A stretch of DNA of 64,000 bases from Lysobacteraceae bacterium CU05-9 (GCA_007556525.1 SWJS01000006.1:30154-94153); one strand, 5' to 3'; positions 26,238 through 34,752 are shown, counted from the stretch's first letter. Numbers and translations: made by a program. Notes: generated by a model from the letters alone, not told the origin.

Positions 26238-26933
26238 ATGCAGATTCACGAACCCTCACCGCAACGCGACACCCGCACGCAACGCCAACGCGACCGCGCG
26301 AAGTTGTGGCGCGCGCTGAATATCACGTTGTTCAGTGTTTTGTTGTTGTGCGTCGTCTACTTCATGATCCAGCCAAAACTCAACATCGCCGCTTGGACCG
26401 TCGAACCACACTCGCCGCATAGTTGGCTCGGCTTGCTCACCGCACCGTTGCTGCACGGCTCCATCGAACATCTCGCCGCCAACGCGATTTCGCTGCTCAT
26501 CCTTTTACCTCTCGCGCTTCTTACCTACCCGAAGGGTACGCTCTTAGGCCTTCCGATCATGTGGCTCGGCTCCGGCATCGGCGCATGGATCCTCGGTGAA
26601 CCGGGCACGCATCATCTGGGCGCGTCGGGTGTTACGCATGGGTTGCTTTTTCTCATGATGACCATCGGATTGATTCGGCGCGATCGGCCATCGATTGCGG
26701 CGGCGTTGATTGCGTTCCTGTTTTATGGCGGAATGTTGCTGACCGTGTTGCCGCAGGAAGCGGGCGTCTCGTGGCAAGCGCACATGGGTGGCGCGATTGG
26801 TGGCATTATTGCAGGGATTTTGTTGCGGAATGTCGACCCACGTTCAGCGCCGCGCCGTTATAGTTACGAAGACGAACCCGAACCCGATGAATTTCTCGGC
26901 ATGCCGATCGAACGGCACGACCGGAACGACTGA
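26238..26933 (+). CDS. Rhomboid-family intramembrane serine protease
   Basis: 231 aa with about six membrane segments. The catalytic pair is visible: GASGVTHG (Ser of GxSG, about residue 132) and AHMGGAIGG (His, about residue 178). The HGSIEHLAANAISLL segment supplies the family's asparagine. It cleaves membrane proteins within the bilayer; the substrate is unknown. The patatin-like lipoprotein starts 3 bp after its stop, so the two are co-transcribed. Confidence 0.88.
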   Translation: MQIHEPSPQRDTRTQRQRDRAKLWRALNITLFSVLLLCVVYFMIQPKLNIAAWTVEPHSPHSWLGLLTAPLLHGSIEHLAANAISLLILLPLALLTYPKGTLLGLPIMWLGSGIGAWILGEPGTHHLGASGVTHGLLFLMMTIGLIRRDRPSIAAALIAFLFYGGMLLTVLPQEAGVSWQAHMGGAIGGIIAGILLRNVDPRSAPRRYSYEDEPEPDEFLGMPIERHDRND

Positions 26934-26936
26934 CTT

Positions 26937-27833
26937 ATGTTTGCCAAAAAATTACTGCTCCCCCTCGCCTGCACCGCGTTGTTGTTGTCTTCGTGCGGTG
27001 GCGACGTTAAACCCGATCCTGCACCAACGCAACAACGCAAAGTCAAAATCGGCATCGCACTCGGTGGCGGCGCGGCGAAAGGTTTTGCACACATCGGCGT
27101 CATCAAAATTCTTGAAGCGAACGGACTCACCCCGGTTGTTGTTTCCGGAACATCTGCGGGTTCCGTCGTTGGCGCGTTGTATGCGAGCGGCATGGACGCG
27201 TACACGATGCAGCAAACTGCAGTTGGCCTCGATGAATCGAAGATCCGTGACGTGTCGTTGTTTAGCGGCGGCTTGATCAAAGGTCTCGCGTTGCAGAACT
27301 ACGTCAACGCTCAAGTTCAAAACAAAAATTTCCAATCCTTGAAGAAGCCCTTCATCGCCGTCGCAACGCGTTTGGACAACGGTGATCGCGTGATGTTCTC
27401 GCAGGGCAACGTGGGTCAAGCAGTGCGCGCGTCATGCAGCATTCCGGGTGTTTTTGAACCCGTCAAAATCGGCAAGCTCTCCTACGTTGACGGCGGTGTC
27501 GTTTCGCCGGTTCCTGTCGACGCTGCACGCAAGCTCGGTGCGGACATCGTGATTGCGGTGGACATCGGCGCAGCTCCCGTCGCTGGCTCAACACCATCGT
27601 CGATGCTCGGCGTCGTCAATCAATCCATCACGATCATGGGCCGCAAGCTCGGCAACGCCGAACTCCAACGTGCCAACGTCATCATCCGTCCTCGCGTCGG
27701 TCAGATTGGTGCGACGGATTTCTCCCAGCGCAACACGGCGATCCTCGAAGGCGAGCGTGCCGCTCAAGCAGCATTGCCTGCAATTCGTAAAGCGATTCTC
27801 GATAAGTCGGCGCAGCTAAATTCAAGGAGATGA
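26937..27833 (+). CDS. Patatin-like phospholipase lipoprotein (RssA-type)
   Basis: 298 aa. Lipobox LSSC ends the signal at about residue 19. The patatin fold has the oxyanion loop GIALGGGAAKGFAH (about 40-53), nucleophile GTSAG (about 73-77) and catalytic Asp in DGGVVSPVP (about 185-193). This order is that of RssA/YchK patatins. It may hydrolyse lipids at the envelope; the substrate is unknown. It is coupled to the rhomboid gene. Confidence 0.88.
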   Translation: MFAKKLLLPLACTALLLSSCGGDVKPDPAPTQQRKVKIGIALGGGAAKGFAHIGVIKILEANGLTPVVVSGTSAGSVVGALYASGMDAYTMQQTAVGLDESKIRDVSLFSGGLIKGLALQNYVNAQVQNKNFQSLKKPFIAVATRLDNGDRVMFSQGNVGQAVRASCSIPGVFEPVKIGKLSYVDGGVVSPVPVDAARKLGADIVIAVDIGAAPVAGSTPSSMLGVVNQSITIMGRKLGNAELQRANVIIRPRVGQIGATDFSQRNTAILEGERAAQAALPAIRKAILDKSAQLNSRR

Positions 27834-27834
27834 G

Positions 27835-27855
27835 AAATGGGAAAAGGGAGATGGG
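27835..27855. repeat. Heptamer-phased array after the patatin-like gene
   Basis: AAATGGG-AAAAGGG-AGATGGG begins one base after the stop. The reverse complement of this type (CCCATTT-CCCGTTT-CCCATCT-CCCTTTT) follows dnaN at 48126-48153. An imperfect complementary C/T stretch (27861-27885) could pair with it and act as a terminator. Confidence 0.6.
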
Positions 27856-27885
27856 TGTGCAAACCCTTTTCGTTTTTCCCGTCTC

Positions 27886-28359
27886 TTATTTCGCCGCTTC
27901 GAATCCCTTAAACGTCTTCACCGTCCGTAAAACGAAACTTGTGTTGACGTCCGCGACGCTCGAGTTGTTGAGCAATCGATCCAGCAAAAACCTCGAGAAG
28001 TGATCGAGATCCCTCACTGCGATCTGCAGCAGGTAATCCATGTCGCCGGTGAGCGCGTAGGCCCTGACGACCTCCGGCCATTGATTGACGAACGTGATGA
28101 ATGACTCCACGGCTTCGGTGTTGTGTTCGCGCAATTGCACGCGCACGAATGACATCAAACCCAGACCGATTGCTTGCGGGTCGACTTCAGCGCGGTAGGT
28201 TCTTATCACGCCGTCCTTCTCGAGGCGTTGCACGCGGCGCAGGCATGCGGATGGACTGAGGTGCACCTTCGCGGCGAGCTCGGCGTTGGTCTGGTGACTG
28301 TTCTGCTGCAACAGGGCGAGCAACATTAAGTCGATTCGGTCCAATTCGACGCTGTTCAT
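27886..28359 (-). CDS. Lrp/AsnC-family transcriptional regulator
   Basis: 157 aa from ATG 28359 (MNSVELDRIDLMLLALLQ); the upstream extension to 28386 looks unlikely. The N-terminal helix-turn-helix is ELAAKVHLSPSACLRRVQRLE (about 24-45); the C-terminal RAM domain includes VRAYALTGDMDYLLQI (about 94-109). It is divergent from phhA, and Lrp-type regulators commonly control neighbouring amino-acid genes, so control of phhA by phenylalanine or tyrosine is a fair inference. Confidence 0.9.
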   Translation of the reverse strand: MNSVELDRIDLMLLALLQQNSHQTNAELAAKVHLSPSACLRRVQRLEKDGVIRTYRAEVDPQAIGLGLMSFVRVQLREHNTEAVESFITFVNQWPEVVRAYALTGDMDYLLQIAVRDLDHFSRFLLDRLLNNSSVADVNTSFVLRTVKTFKGFEAAK

Positions 28360-28382
28360 TGTGCCAAAACTCCATTCATCGC

Positions 28383-28520
28383 CCAATTATTGCACTTCGT
28401 CGGATTGTGACGCAATTTTGTTGTGTAAAAGCTGTGCTATAAGCGCAATTTTGCAACCCTGCGTTAACGTGCCCGCGCTAACTTGAATAGTTGAGCGCTG
28501 CGAAAGCACCCAATGGAGGA
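28383..28520. promoter_or_regulatory. Divergent lrp/phhA control region with paired operator-like sites
   Basis: CGCAATTTTG occurs at 28411-28420 and 28444-28453, exactly 33 bp apart (about three helical turns on one face). A related CCAATTATTGC lies at 28383. A -10-like TATAAG is at 28438-28443. Multimeric Lrp proteins bind phased AT-rich sites, so these are good operator candidates. Ribosome site GGAGGA is at 28515-28520. Confidence 0.5.
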
Positions 28521-28528
28521 TTTTGGCC

Positions 28529-29500
28529 ATGAATGTTCAGACACCCACACGCGTTGAATCGCAATTGACGGATAAAGGTTACGTCCCTGTCTACACGACT
28601 GCGGTCGTTGAGCAGCCGTGGGATTCGTATACGCCTGAAGATCATGAGGTTTGGAAGATTCTCTATGCGCGTCAGCAGGAAGTGCTGAAGGGTCGCGCAA
28701 GTGATGAGTTCCTGCGCACACAGCGCGAGATGGGCATGTCGCCGGATCAGATTCCGAAGTTCCAGGACATCAACAAACTTCTCATGGACGCGACCGGTTG
28801 GCAGTTGATCGGCGTCGAGGGGCTGTTGCCGGAATTGGACTTTTTTGAGCACCTGGCGAACCGTCGTTTCCCTGTGACGTGGTGGATTCGTCGGATGGAT
28901 CAGCTCGATTATCTGAGCGAGCCGGATTTGTTCCACGATCTTTTTGGACATGTTCCGCTACTCATGAATCCGGTGTTCGCAAACTACATGGCGGCCTACG
29001 GTCGCGGTGGGGTCAAGGCACACGGCATTGCGGAAGCCGCGCGCGCTGCAGCGACGACGGTCGTTGATGGCGTTGAACATTTCGATGAAGCGAAGGCGTT
29101 GTCTTTGGGTTCCGACGCATTGACGAATCTCACGCGCCTGTACTGGTACACCGTGGAATTCGGTTTGATCCGCCAGGCGGATGGCCTGCGCATTTACGGC
29201 AGTGGCATCGTGTCGTCGAAGGGCGAATCGATTTACTCGCTCGAGTCGGATGCACCAAATCGCATCGGCTTCAATCTCGAACGCATCATGCGTACGAAGT
29301 ACCGTATCGACACTTACCAGAAGACTTATTTCGTCATCGACTCTTACGAGCAGTTGATGGAAGCGACCTTCCCGGACTTTACTCCGATCTATCAGCGACT
29401 TGCTGCGGAAGATGCCATTCCTGCCGGCAATGTGTTGTCGTCGGATGTTGTGTTCAATGAGGGCACGGGTGAAGGATGGCTCACTGACGGTGACGTTTAA
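28529..29500 (+). CDS. phhA: Phenylalanine 4-monooxygenase PhhA
   Basis: 323 aa from ATG 28529, 8 bp after GGAGGA. Aromatic amino acid hydroxylase landmarks: LFHDLFGHVPLL with iron ligands His136 and His141, and WYTVEFGL with Glu210. The enzyme makes tyrosine from phenylalanine with tetrahydropterin. No phhB (pterin carbinolamine dehydratase) is nearby; folE at 51 kb could feed pterin synthesis. The N-terminus is the short bacterial form with no regulatory ACT domain. Confidence 0.94.
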   Translation: MNVQTPTRVESQLTDKGYVPVYTTAVVEQPWDSYTPEDHEVWKILYARQQEVLKGRASDEFLRTQREMGMSPDQIPKFQDINKLLMDATGWQLIGVEGLLPELDFFEHLANRRFPVTWWIRRMDQLDYLSEPDLFHDLFGHVPLLMNPVFANYMAAYGRGGVKAHGIAEAARAAATTVVDGVEHFDEAKALSLGSDALTNLTRLYWYTVEFGLIRQADGLRIYGSGIVSSKGESIYSLESDAPNRIGFNLERIMRTKYRIDTYQKTYFVIDSYEQLMEATFPDFTPIYQRLAAEDAIPAGNVLSSDVVFNEGTGEGWLTDGDV

Positions 29501-29536
29501 CTGCGACACGTAGCGTCGTCAGTTACGTCACCTGTC

Positions 29537-29564
29537 AGAGGTGAAGGTAGAGGTAGAGGTAGAC
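29537..29564. repeat. Hexamer/heptamer array (GGTAGA) after phhA
   Basis: Tandem GGTAGA units (AGGTAGA-GGTAGA-GGTAGA) preceded by GAGGTGA. The complementary type TCTACCTC occurs at 24.99 kb. It sits between phhA and the end of the convergent RelE-like gene. Confidence 0.55.
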
Positions 29565-29596
29565 TATATTAGTGAGCGCGCGACGCACTCGTCCAA

Positions 29597-29866
29597 CTAT
29601 TTATAGATCTCTTTGCGGTTACCGAGCCGCACAACCAGAATCGTGACCGTTTCATCTTGAATCGATGTAATGAGTCGATAGTCGCCGACACGAAACTTCC
29701 AGAACTCGCCGAGTGTTGGGCCTTTAAGCGCCTCTCCAATTGCACGTGGATTTTCCATCGGCGCGACTCGCTCAAGGAGGAAGCGAATGATTCGGCTTTG
29801 CACGTTTCGAGGCAGCTTTCCAAAATCCTTCTCTGCCCCGCGTTCGAACTCAATCTTCCAACTCAT
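29597..29866 (-). CDS. RelE/ParE-family toxin
   Basis: 89 aa from ATG 29866 (MSWKIEFERGAEKDF). The type II toxin fold is shown by AEKDFGKLPRNVQSRI, LKGPTLGEFWKFRVGDYRLI (about 47-66) and VVRLGNRKEIY at the C-terminus. RelE toxins cleave mRNA at the ribosome. It overlaps the antitoxin gene by 17 bp, so translation is coupled. Confidence 0.88.
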   Translation of the reverse strand: MSWKIEFERGAEKDFGKLPRNVQSRIIRFLLERVAPMENPRAIGEALKGPTLGEFWKFRVGDYRLITSIQDETVTILVVRLGNRKEIYK

Positions 29867-30077
29867 ATTTCGCAACGAGCTCGGCGATGGAAACGGTAGA
29901 GGATCTACCTTCTGCCAATTGCTTCATACGACTCTCCGCAAGATAGATATCTTCGAGATCATCGAGATGCTCCAGAATCGCCTGGCGCGCATAGAAGCTC
30001 TTGCTTCTGCCGGTTCGTTTGGCGAGTGCTTCAAGCCGATCTTCAATTTCAGGTGGCAAACGCAGTGCGAGCATCAT
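29850..30077 (-). CDS. Ribbon-helix-helix antitoxin of the RelE-like pair
   Basis: 75 aa. The N-terminus is a ribbon-helix-helix: MLALRLPPEIEDRLEALAKRTGRSKSFYARQAI. The C-terminal half (SSTVSIAELVAKYELED) is the toxin-binding tail. Two ATGs are adjacent (30077 and 30074), both after GGAG. It lies first in the pair, as usual for autorepressing antitoxins. Confidence 0.85.
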   Translation of the reverse strand: MMLALRLPPEIEDRLEALAKRTGRSKSFYARQAILEHLDDLEDIYLAESRMKQLAEGRSSTVSIAELVAKYELED

Positions 30078-30210
30078 ATTTTCTCCATATTGCTATACAA
30101 GTATAGCATCGCAGTTAATAGGAAAACTTCGCTGTCCCACCGACTGATGGCGGCGTTTAACTTTGGGGCCGCCAACCGAAAAGGACGGTCCGACTCTTGA
30201 CGTAACCGAA

Positions 30211-30576
30211 CTAACTACCGAGTGTGCGGAGGTATTCGGGCCACGCGGGGAGGTTATGTTTGCGGCGAATATAGCGGTAATACGCGGCCATGAAGACACC
30301 AAATAGAACGCCTGCCAAAATTGGCATGGAGAGTACCAGCCACAATGGGGCGTTCTGCCAGGACCACATGATGAGCCACATCGCGATGCCCCAAGCCACG
30401 GCAAAGTAGACGCCGAGTATGGTGGCCGCTTGCCAAAATGGCATGAATACCGGTGGAGTGAGGTTGAAACCGAGCTTGCGTGCCATCTTGAGGAACGGTG
30501 GGTTCGAGGTCGAAGGCTTGATGCCGAGTCCTTCGAGTTGTTTTTGCATCGCTTCGATTTGTTCGGGTGTGGTCAT
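30211..30576 (-). CDS. DUF6404-like small membrane protein
   Basis: 121 aa. A soluble N-terminus (GLGIKPSTSNPPFLKMARKLG) leads to two membrane segments (about 44-70 and 76-100) and a short basic end. The KPSTxNPPxxxxxRKLG plus PPVFMPFW pattern resembles DUF6404 members, as remembered. Function is unknown. A GC-rich inverted repeat (GGCGGC...GCCGCC near 30146-30172) without a T-run lies downstream. Confidence 0.6.
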   Translation of the reverse strand: MTTPEQIEAMQKQLEGLGIKPSTSNPPFLKMARKLGFNLTPPVFMPFWQAATILGVYFAVAWGIAMWLIMWSWQNAPLWLVLSMPILAGVLFGVFMAAYYRYIRRKHNLPAWPEYLRTLGS

Positions 30577-30670
30577 GACGTTCGATTACGGAATGGAAAA
30601 ATGTTGGGCGCGGCAGGGTTTGGGGTTTCCGTCATTTTTGCACATGCCGTCGAGGTCGCGGGGGGTCGGT

Positions 30671-31114
30671 TCAGGGATTTACGGCGTTACTGATGTTGAT
30701 GGGAAGGGTCAGTGACCGTGTGCGCTTCTGTGAGCACTCGTCTTCTGAAACGACGATTTGTTTCGCCCACTCCACCACTGTCTTATCGATGTCGCGGTTG
30801 CCTGAGCTTTGGAGAATGCCCGCGGTGACCACATGCCCATCGCTGCCAACGGCCAGCCGCACAATCGGCATTTGGTACTTAAGGAGAACGTCAGGTGACT
30901 TCGCGCTGGCTTCCGAGGCAATATCGAAGATCGTCCTGCCCAAAATAGCTGTATCAGGCTTCGACACCATCGCAACTCGGTAGTTCGTGCACGCGTCAAT
31001 TGGCATTGGTGCGGGTGCGGGTGGCGCAGGAAGCTGCTGCGCAAACGCAGTGCCCGCGACGGACAGTAGAACTACTGCTAGGAGTGACGCACGTTTAATC
31101 AAAGCTGCTCGCAC
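30671..31114 (-). CDS. Exported TonB-C-terminal-domain-like protein (copy 3)
   Basis: 147 aa. Signal peptide ends TAFA; a short Pro/Ala segment and then MPIVRLAVGSDGHVVTAGILQSSGNRDIDKTVVEWAKQ, a TonB-CTD-like stretch with the same SSGN..D block as copies 1 and 2. Two Cys (about 42 and 127) could form a disulfide. No membrane anchor or long linker. It may belong to the unknown cluster just upstream. Confidence 0.6.
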   Translation of the reverse strand: MRAALIKRASLLAVVLLSVAGTAFAQQLPAPPAPAPMPIDACTNYRVAMVSKPDTAILGRTIFDIASEASAKSPDVLLKYQMPIVRLAVGSDGHVVTAGILQSSGNRDIDKTVVEWAKQIVVSEDECSQKRTRSLTLPINISNAVNP

Positions 31115-31281
31115 CTGGAAATTTCCTGCAGAAACAAAGACGGCTCATCAAGTCCAAGATACACCGTGCGGATTTGTTTTTTGCCAAATAGAGTTTGCAG
31201 TCGAGTGTCGGGCTTCAATGTGATCATGATGTTGGCGGTTCCGGTGCCGATGATAAGACGGACGCGCATTCTCGCAAACAT
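31099..31281 (-). CDS. Possible small unknown ORF
   Basis: 60 codons from ATG 31281 (MFARMRVRLIIGTG) to a stop that overlaps the next gene's start by 16 bp. The reading frame is also open upstream, but there it only shadows the 31304-31942 gene. It has no family I recognise. Codon pattern is protein-like (KPDTRLQTLFGKKQ), but evidence is thin. Confidence 0.3.
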   Translation of the reverse strand: MFARMRVRLIIGTGTANIMITLKPDTRLQTLFGKKQIRTVYLGLDEPSLFLQEISRCEQL

Positions 31282-31303
31282 TAGGGCTTCTCGATCACCG
31301 TCG

Positions 31304-31942
31304 TCACGTAAAACAAATTGCGGTTCCGTGCTTGAGACTTTCGTTGCACGCTTCGAACAAACACACCCACGTGATGATCTCGCGCTCAAGGTCGTCCTCG
31401 TCGTCGATGCGAGCGTCGATTTTGGCGACTTCAACGTCGGTGAGTTCACCTTCCTGCAATGTGATTCCAAGCGCGGGGGCGACAAGTTGAAGTTCTTTTT
31501 TCAACATGTGAGTTGAGCCGAGCATGCCGCCGGCCAGCTCCTGCTGATCATCGAAAATCACGTCAACAAATTCAATCGGCACGTAATAGCCCTCGGCATC
31601 GGAGTGGCACAGCAAGTGACTTTCGAATTCCATCATCACTTCATCGAGCAACGGATCGTCGCCTGGGTCTTCATCGGCACCGAGTGGACTCGCCATCCAA
31701 CTTGCATCACGCGCCCGATGCGCATACGCGCGACGAAGATAATGCAAAAACGAATACGGAAACCCAATCATCTTGTCACGGCGGATACTTGCCGGGACGT
31801 CGGTCGGTTCGGTGTGCTCAGGCAAACCATTCTCACGAAGCAGCTTGTTCACCACCTTCATGTCCGCATTGAAATAATCTGCGCTCTCGGGATCATTCTT
31901 GATGATGTCCGCGAGCATGTCGGTTGATACGGAAAGCCCCAT
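31304..31942 (-). CDS. Unknown soluble protein (immunity-like neighbourhood)
   Basis: 212 aa from ATG 31942 (MGLSVSTDMLADIIKND), after a GGAG; a start at 31954 is possible. Residues 58-75 (DKMIGFPYSFLHYLRRAY) and HLLCHSDAEGYYVPIEF (about 110-126) are the strongest-looking conserved parts; it ends with HGTAICFT. I have a recollection of small unnamed soluble proteins with this layout but know no function. It follows the 280-aa unknown gene by 24 bp. Confidence 0.7.
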   Translation of the reverse strand: MGLSVSTDMLADIIKNDPESADYFNADMKVVNKLLRENGLPEHTEPTDVPASIRRDKMIGFPYSFLHYLRRAYAHRARDASWMASPLGADEDPGDDPLLDEVMMEFESHLLCHSDAEGYYVPIEFVDVIFDDQQELAGGMLGSTHMLKKELQLVAPALGITLQEGELTDVEVAKIDARIDDEDDLEREIITWVCLFEACNESLKHGTAICFT

Positions 31943-31966
31943 TCTCCACTCCAATGCCAGCCAGTT

Positions 31967-32809
31967 TCAATTATTACCCCAAGCGTCTTCGCCGCTCCCA
32001 ACATCAACTTCAACGCAACAATCGGCATCGAATGCGAGCGCTTGGCCAGGCGCGACTTTCACACCCAAATACTCATGCCACCAGTGTGATGCAGACGCGT
32101 CATGTTGCGAGAGAATTTTCAGAGCGACGATCGTATCGACCCGATAGGCGAGAAACTCAATCTCAACGTCACCGGTTTCGAGCACCTGCTTAAACTTCAT
32201 CGGTTGCGGTTGCACTGGAAGAAGCTCGGTCAAAGGGAGAGTGAGGCCGATCCATTTTTGGCGGATTTCGATCGGTGCTTCGCCATACTTCGGCGCGCGT
32301 TCAATTCGGATGTAGCGACGGTGAAGTCCATTCCGATAGCCGCTCAGGAATGTTACGAGTTTTTCGATGACGTCAGGATCACTCGATTGCACCACAAAAA
32401 CTTCCCGGTCATCCCTCACCACCTTCGCTCCGATATGCGCTGCGATGATGTGTTCGAAGTAGTCGTACTTGTAAAGCTCGTCGCGATGAACTTGCTCTGC
32501 CCAACTCGGTGGCATGAATTCAAACGTGATCTCAATCGTGCCGTCTTGCTTGTTCCGCAAAACAGGTTCGCCTAGTGGATCGAATCCTTGTATTGTCTTC
32601 CCTTCCTCGGCGATCAAGAGTCCGTTGATTTTTTCAAAACATCGACCCGCCGGCCATCGCACGTCAACGACGTCGAGATCCGCAACTTCAAACGGCGCGT
32701 CGACCACGATGCCGACGCCTTCACCACGACCCCACGAGTCGAAATCACTGGGCTCCCAGGTCTCGGAGTTTTTGCGTACGAGCGTACCACTCTGAAACTT
32801 GTTGATCAT
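31967..32809 (-). CDS. Unknown soluble protein
   Basis: 280 aa, no signal peptide or membrane segment. The first ~60 residues (GTLVRKNSETWEPSDF, then GEGVGIVVDAPFE) look like a small beta barrel that could be SH3-like. The last ~100 carry several aromatic and acidic patches (HWWHEYLGVKV; ADCCVEVDVG). I recognise no family. Its neighbours are similarly unknown small acidic proteins on the same strand. Confidence 0.65.
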   Translation of the reverse strand: MINKFQSGTLVRKNSETWEPSDFDSWGRGEGVGIVVDAPFEVADLDVVDVRWPAGRCFEKINGLLIAEEGKTIQGFDPLGEPVLRNKQDGTIEITFEFMPPSWAEQVHRDELYKYDYFEHIIAAHIGAKVVRDDREVFVVQSSDPDVIEKLVTFLSGYRNGLHRRYIRIERAPKYGEAPIEIRQKWIGLTLPLTELLPVQPQPMKFKQVLETGDVEIEFLAYRVDTIVALKILSQHDASASHWWHEYLGVKVAPGQALAFDADCCVEVDVGSGEDAWGNN

Positions 32810-32862
32810 GGACTGCCAAATATTCTTCAGTTGTGAATTTATAACACGGGAATATCGCAGTA

Positions 32863-33252
32863 TCAGGAATCCGCGGAATGGTTTTCGACTTCGTGTGCGT
32901 TGTATTCGGCTGCATCCAAAACATCGCGGAGCGAAGTGCGCAAACGGGTCGAGCCATCTTGATCGATCTCCGCATCATCGAAGGCAAGATAAATTTTCCA
33001 AGTGAGTTCTGGAATTTGGTCCGTGTAGATGACGTAGCCGGCGAGGTTGTTGATCGCACGGTCCGAGTTATCGAATGACAATTGGTCGGTCAGGAATTCT
33101 TCGGCGATGAATTTCGCAAGTGAATCTATGAGCGTCAATGGTTCTTCGTCGCGATGGCGGCTGAACGCTGCCGAGAGGCGATTGATGAATTGATTGTCGG
33201 CACGATCATGCAAACAGATTTCGTAAAGCTCGTTGAGAATCTCGTTCGTCAT
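32863..33252 (-). CDS. Unknown small acidic protein
   Basis: 129 aa, acidic (many Asp/Glu), no signal or membrane segment. The stretch DQLSFDNSDRAINNLAGYVI (about 57-76) and WKIYLAFDDAEIDQDG look structured. It is the first gene of the run 33252-30671 on the minus strand. Its acidity and small size fit a toxin-immunity protein, but this is conjecture; no toxin gene is in the window. Confidence 0.6.
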   Translation of the reverse strand: MTNEILNELYEICLHDRADNQFINRLSAAFSRHRDEEPLTLIDSLAKFIAEEFLTDQLSFDNSDRAINNLAGYVIYTDQIPELTWKIYLAFDDAEIDQDGSTRLRTSLRDVLDAAEYNAHEVENHSADS

Positions 33253-33636
33253 TTCTTAGCCCCCTTGTACCGCATCTACGATATCAAAAACACCACGATG
33301 CTCGCCGCGCCGACGACGGTGGGAGCAATCACCACATCACAAACCGGCGCGCTCAAGCACCCACCCGAACGCATCGAGTGGCACCCGGAAAATCGCGGTG
33401 TCCGTCATTGCAGCCCACCCATCCAAACGGAATCGCCAACACCGCAATGACGACAAGGTCCATGACCGCGAGCAACCACTCGCGTCGATTCTCATCGACC
33501 TTCACCCAAGTCGCCGCGATCAACGACTGCTACGCCCCCTTCTCTTTGCTCGATGACTTCATTCTTCCCGCAACATGCGTGCCCGCGCAACCACATCTCA
33601 AAAACTCGCTTTACCAAAATTGCCCTCCCCGTAACC
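33253..33636 (-). pseudogene. Frameshifted remnant of a small membrane protein
   Basis: Reading the minus strand from about 33525, one frame gives AATWVKVDENRREWLLAVMDLVVIAVLAIPFGWVG, a second then gives TDTAIFRVPLDAFGWVLERAG and a third VCDVVIAPTVVGAASIVVFLIS to a stop at about 33280. Together they look like one small protein with two membrane stretches broken by two frameshifts. The 5' start is also lost (in-frame TAG upstream). The rest of the gap before dinB is featureless. Confidence 0.35.
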
Positions 33637-34752
33637 TCAGAACAATTCCGGCTGCACCACGTCGCCCGATGACTCCGACACCGACGGCGCCAAAGAAGAA
33701 ATCGCCGACAACCCGACACCCACCAACCGATACCGCTCGCCCGCGCGATCCGCCACCCGATCCCGCAACTCCAACGCCAACGCAGCCAACGCGGCCGCAT
33801 CAGAAGGCATGACCGCCGGCGACACCGAACGCGTCAAAGTCCGAAACGACGACGTCTTCAACTTCAACACCACTGTGCGTGCAGCACGCGCAGGCGACGC
33901 CGCCAAACAATTCCGCTCATACGACGACCACACGCGCGTCGCCAACGACCGAATCGCATCGGGAAACTCGTACAGCATCAAGTCCGACTCAAACGTATCC
34001 TCGGCGGAAATCGAAATGTGCGGCCGATTCGGCTGCACCGCCTTGTGATCGATCCCAAACGACAACTCATGCAGCCGATGCCCCCACTCACCAAACCGCG
34101 CGACCATCTCACTCGCCGAAAACCTGCGAATATCACCCGCCACAAAAATCCCATGCCCATGCAAACTCCGCTCCATCACCTTGCCGACCCCCGGGATCCG
34201 CCCCACCGGCAACGCCTCGAGAAACCCCAGCACCATCTCCGGCCGCACCACAAACTGCCCGTCAGGTTTTCGCCAGTCGGACGCAATTTTTGCCAAAAAC
34301 TTATTCGGCCCCACCCCCGCCGACGCCGTCAACCGCAACTCCTCGCGAATATGCTGCCGAATCATCTGCGCAATCGCCGTCGCCGACCCCAGATTCAACT
34401 TCGGCTCCGTCACATCCAGATACGCCTCGTCCAAACTCAGCGGCTCAATCACATCGGTATATCTTCCAAAAATCTCCCTAATCCCCGCCGACACCGCCTT
34501 ATACTTGCCAAAATCCGGCGGCACAAACACCGCCTTCGGACACAACCTCTCCGCCGTCACCGCCGGCATCGCCGACCGCACCCCAAACTTCCGCGCCTCA
34601 TACGACGCCGCACACACGACCGACCGCGCGCCCTTCCACGCCACCACCACCGGCTTCCCCCTCAGCGTCTCATCATCCCGCTGCTCCACCGACGCATAAA
34701 ACGCGTCCATGTCCACATGGATAATTTTCCGCTGGCCATAATCCGGTTGCAT
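33637..34752 (-). CDS. dinB: DNA polymerase IV DinB
   Basis: 371 aa from ATG 34752 (MQPDYGQRKIIHVDMDAFYASVEQ). Y-family signatures: HVDMDAFYASVEQRDDE with metal-binding Asp14, and PLSLDEAYLDVT (about 100-111) with the second Asp/Glu pair; a little-finger domain follows. It bypasses DNA damage. The frame extends 66 codons upstream only because the palindrome array is open there. No LexA box was recognised upstream. Confidence 0.95.
   Translation of the reverse strand: MQPDYGQRKIIHVDMDAFYASVEQRDDETLRGKPVVVAWKGARSVVCAASYEARKFGVRSAMPAVTAERLCPKAVFVPPDFGKYKAVSAGIREIFGRYTDVIEPLSLDEAYLDVTEPKLNLGSATAIAQMIRQHIREELRLTASAGVGPNKFLAKIASDWRKPDGQFVVRPEMVLGFLEALPVGRIPGVGKVMERSLHGHGIFVAGDIRRFSASEMVARFGEWGHRLHELSFGIDHKAVQPNRPHISISAEDTFESDLMLYEFPDAIRSLATRVWSSYERNCLAASPARAARTVVLKLKTSSFRTLTRSVSPAVMPSDAAALAALALELRDRVADRAGERYRLVGVGLSAISSLAPSVSESSGDVVQPELF

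Noticed and set aside
31099-31485. Frameshift joining the 31304-31942 gene to the small downstream frame
   Set aside because: The 31304-31942 protein ends in HGTAICFT, which looks like a natural end, so no shift is needed. The downstream frame is listed only as a weak separate ORF.
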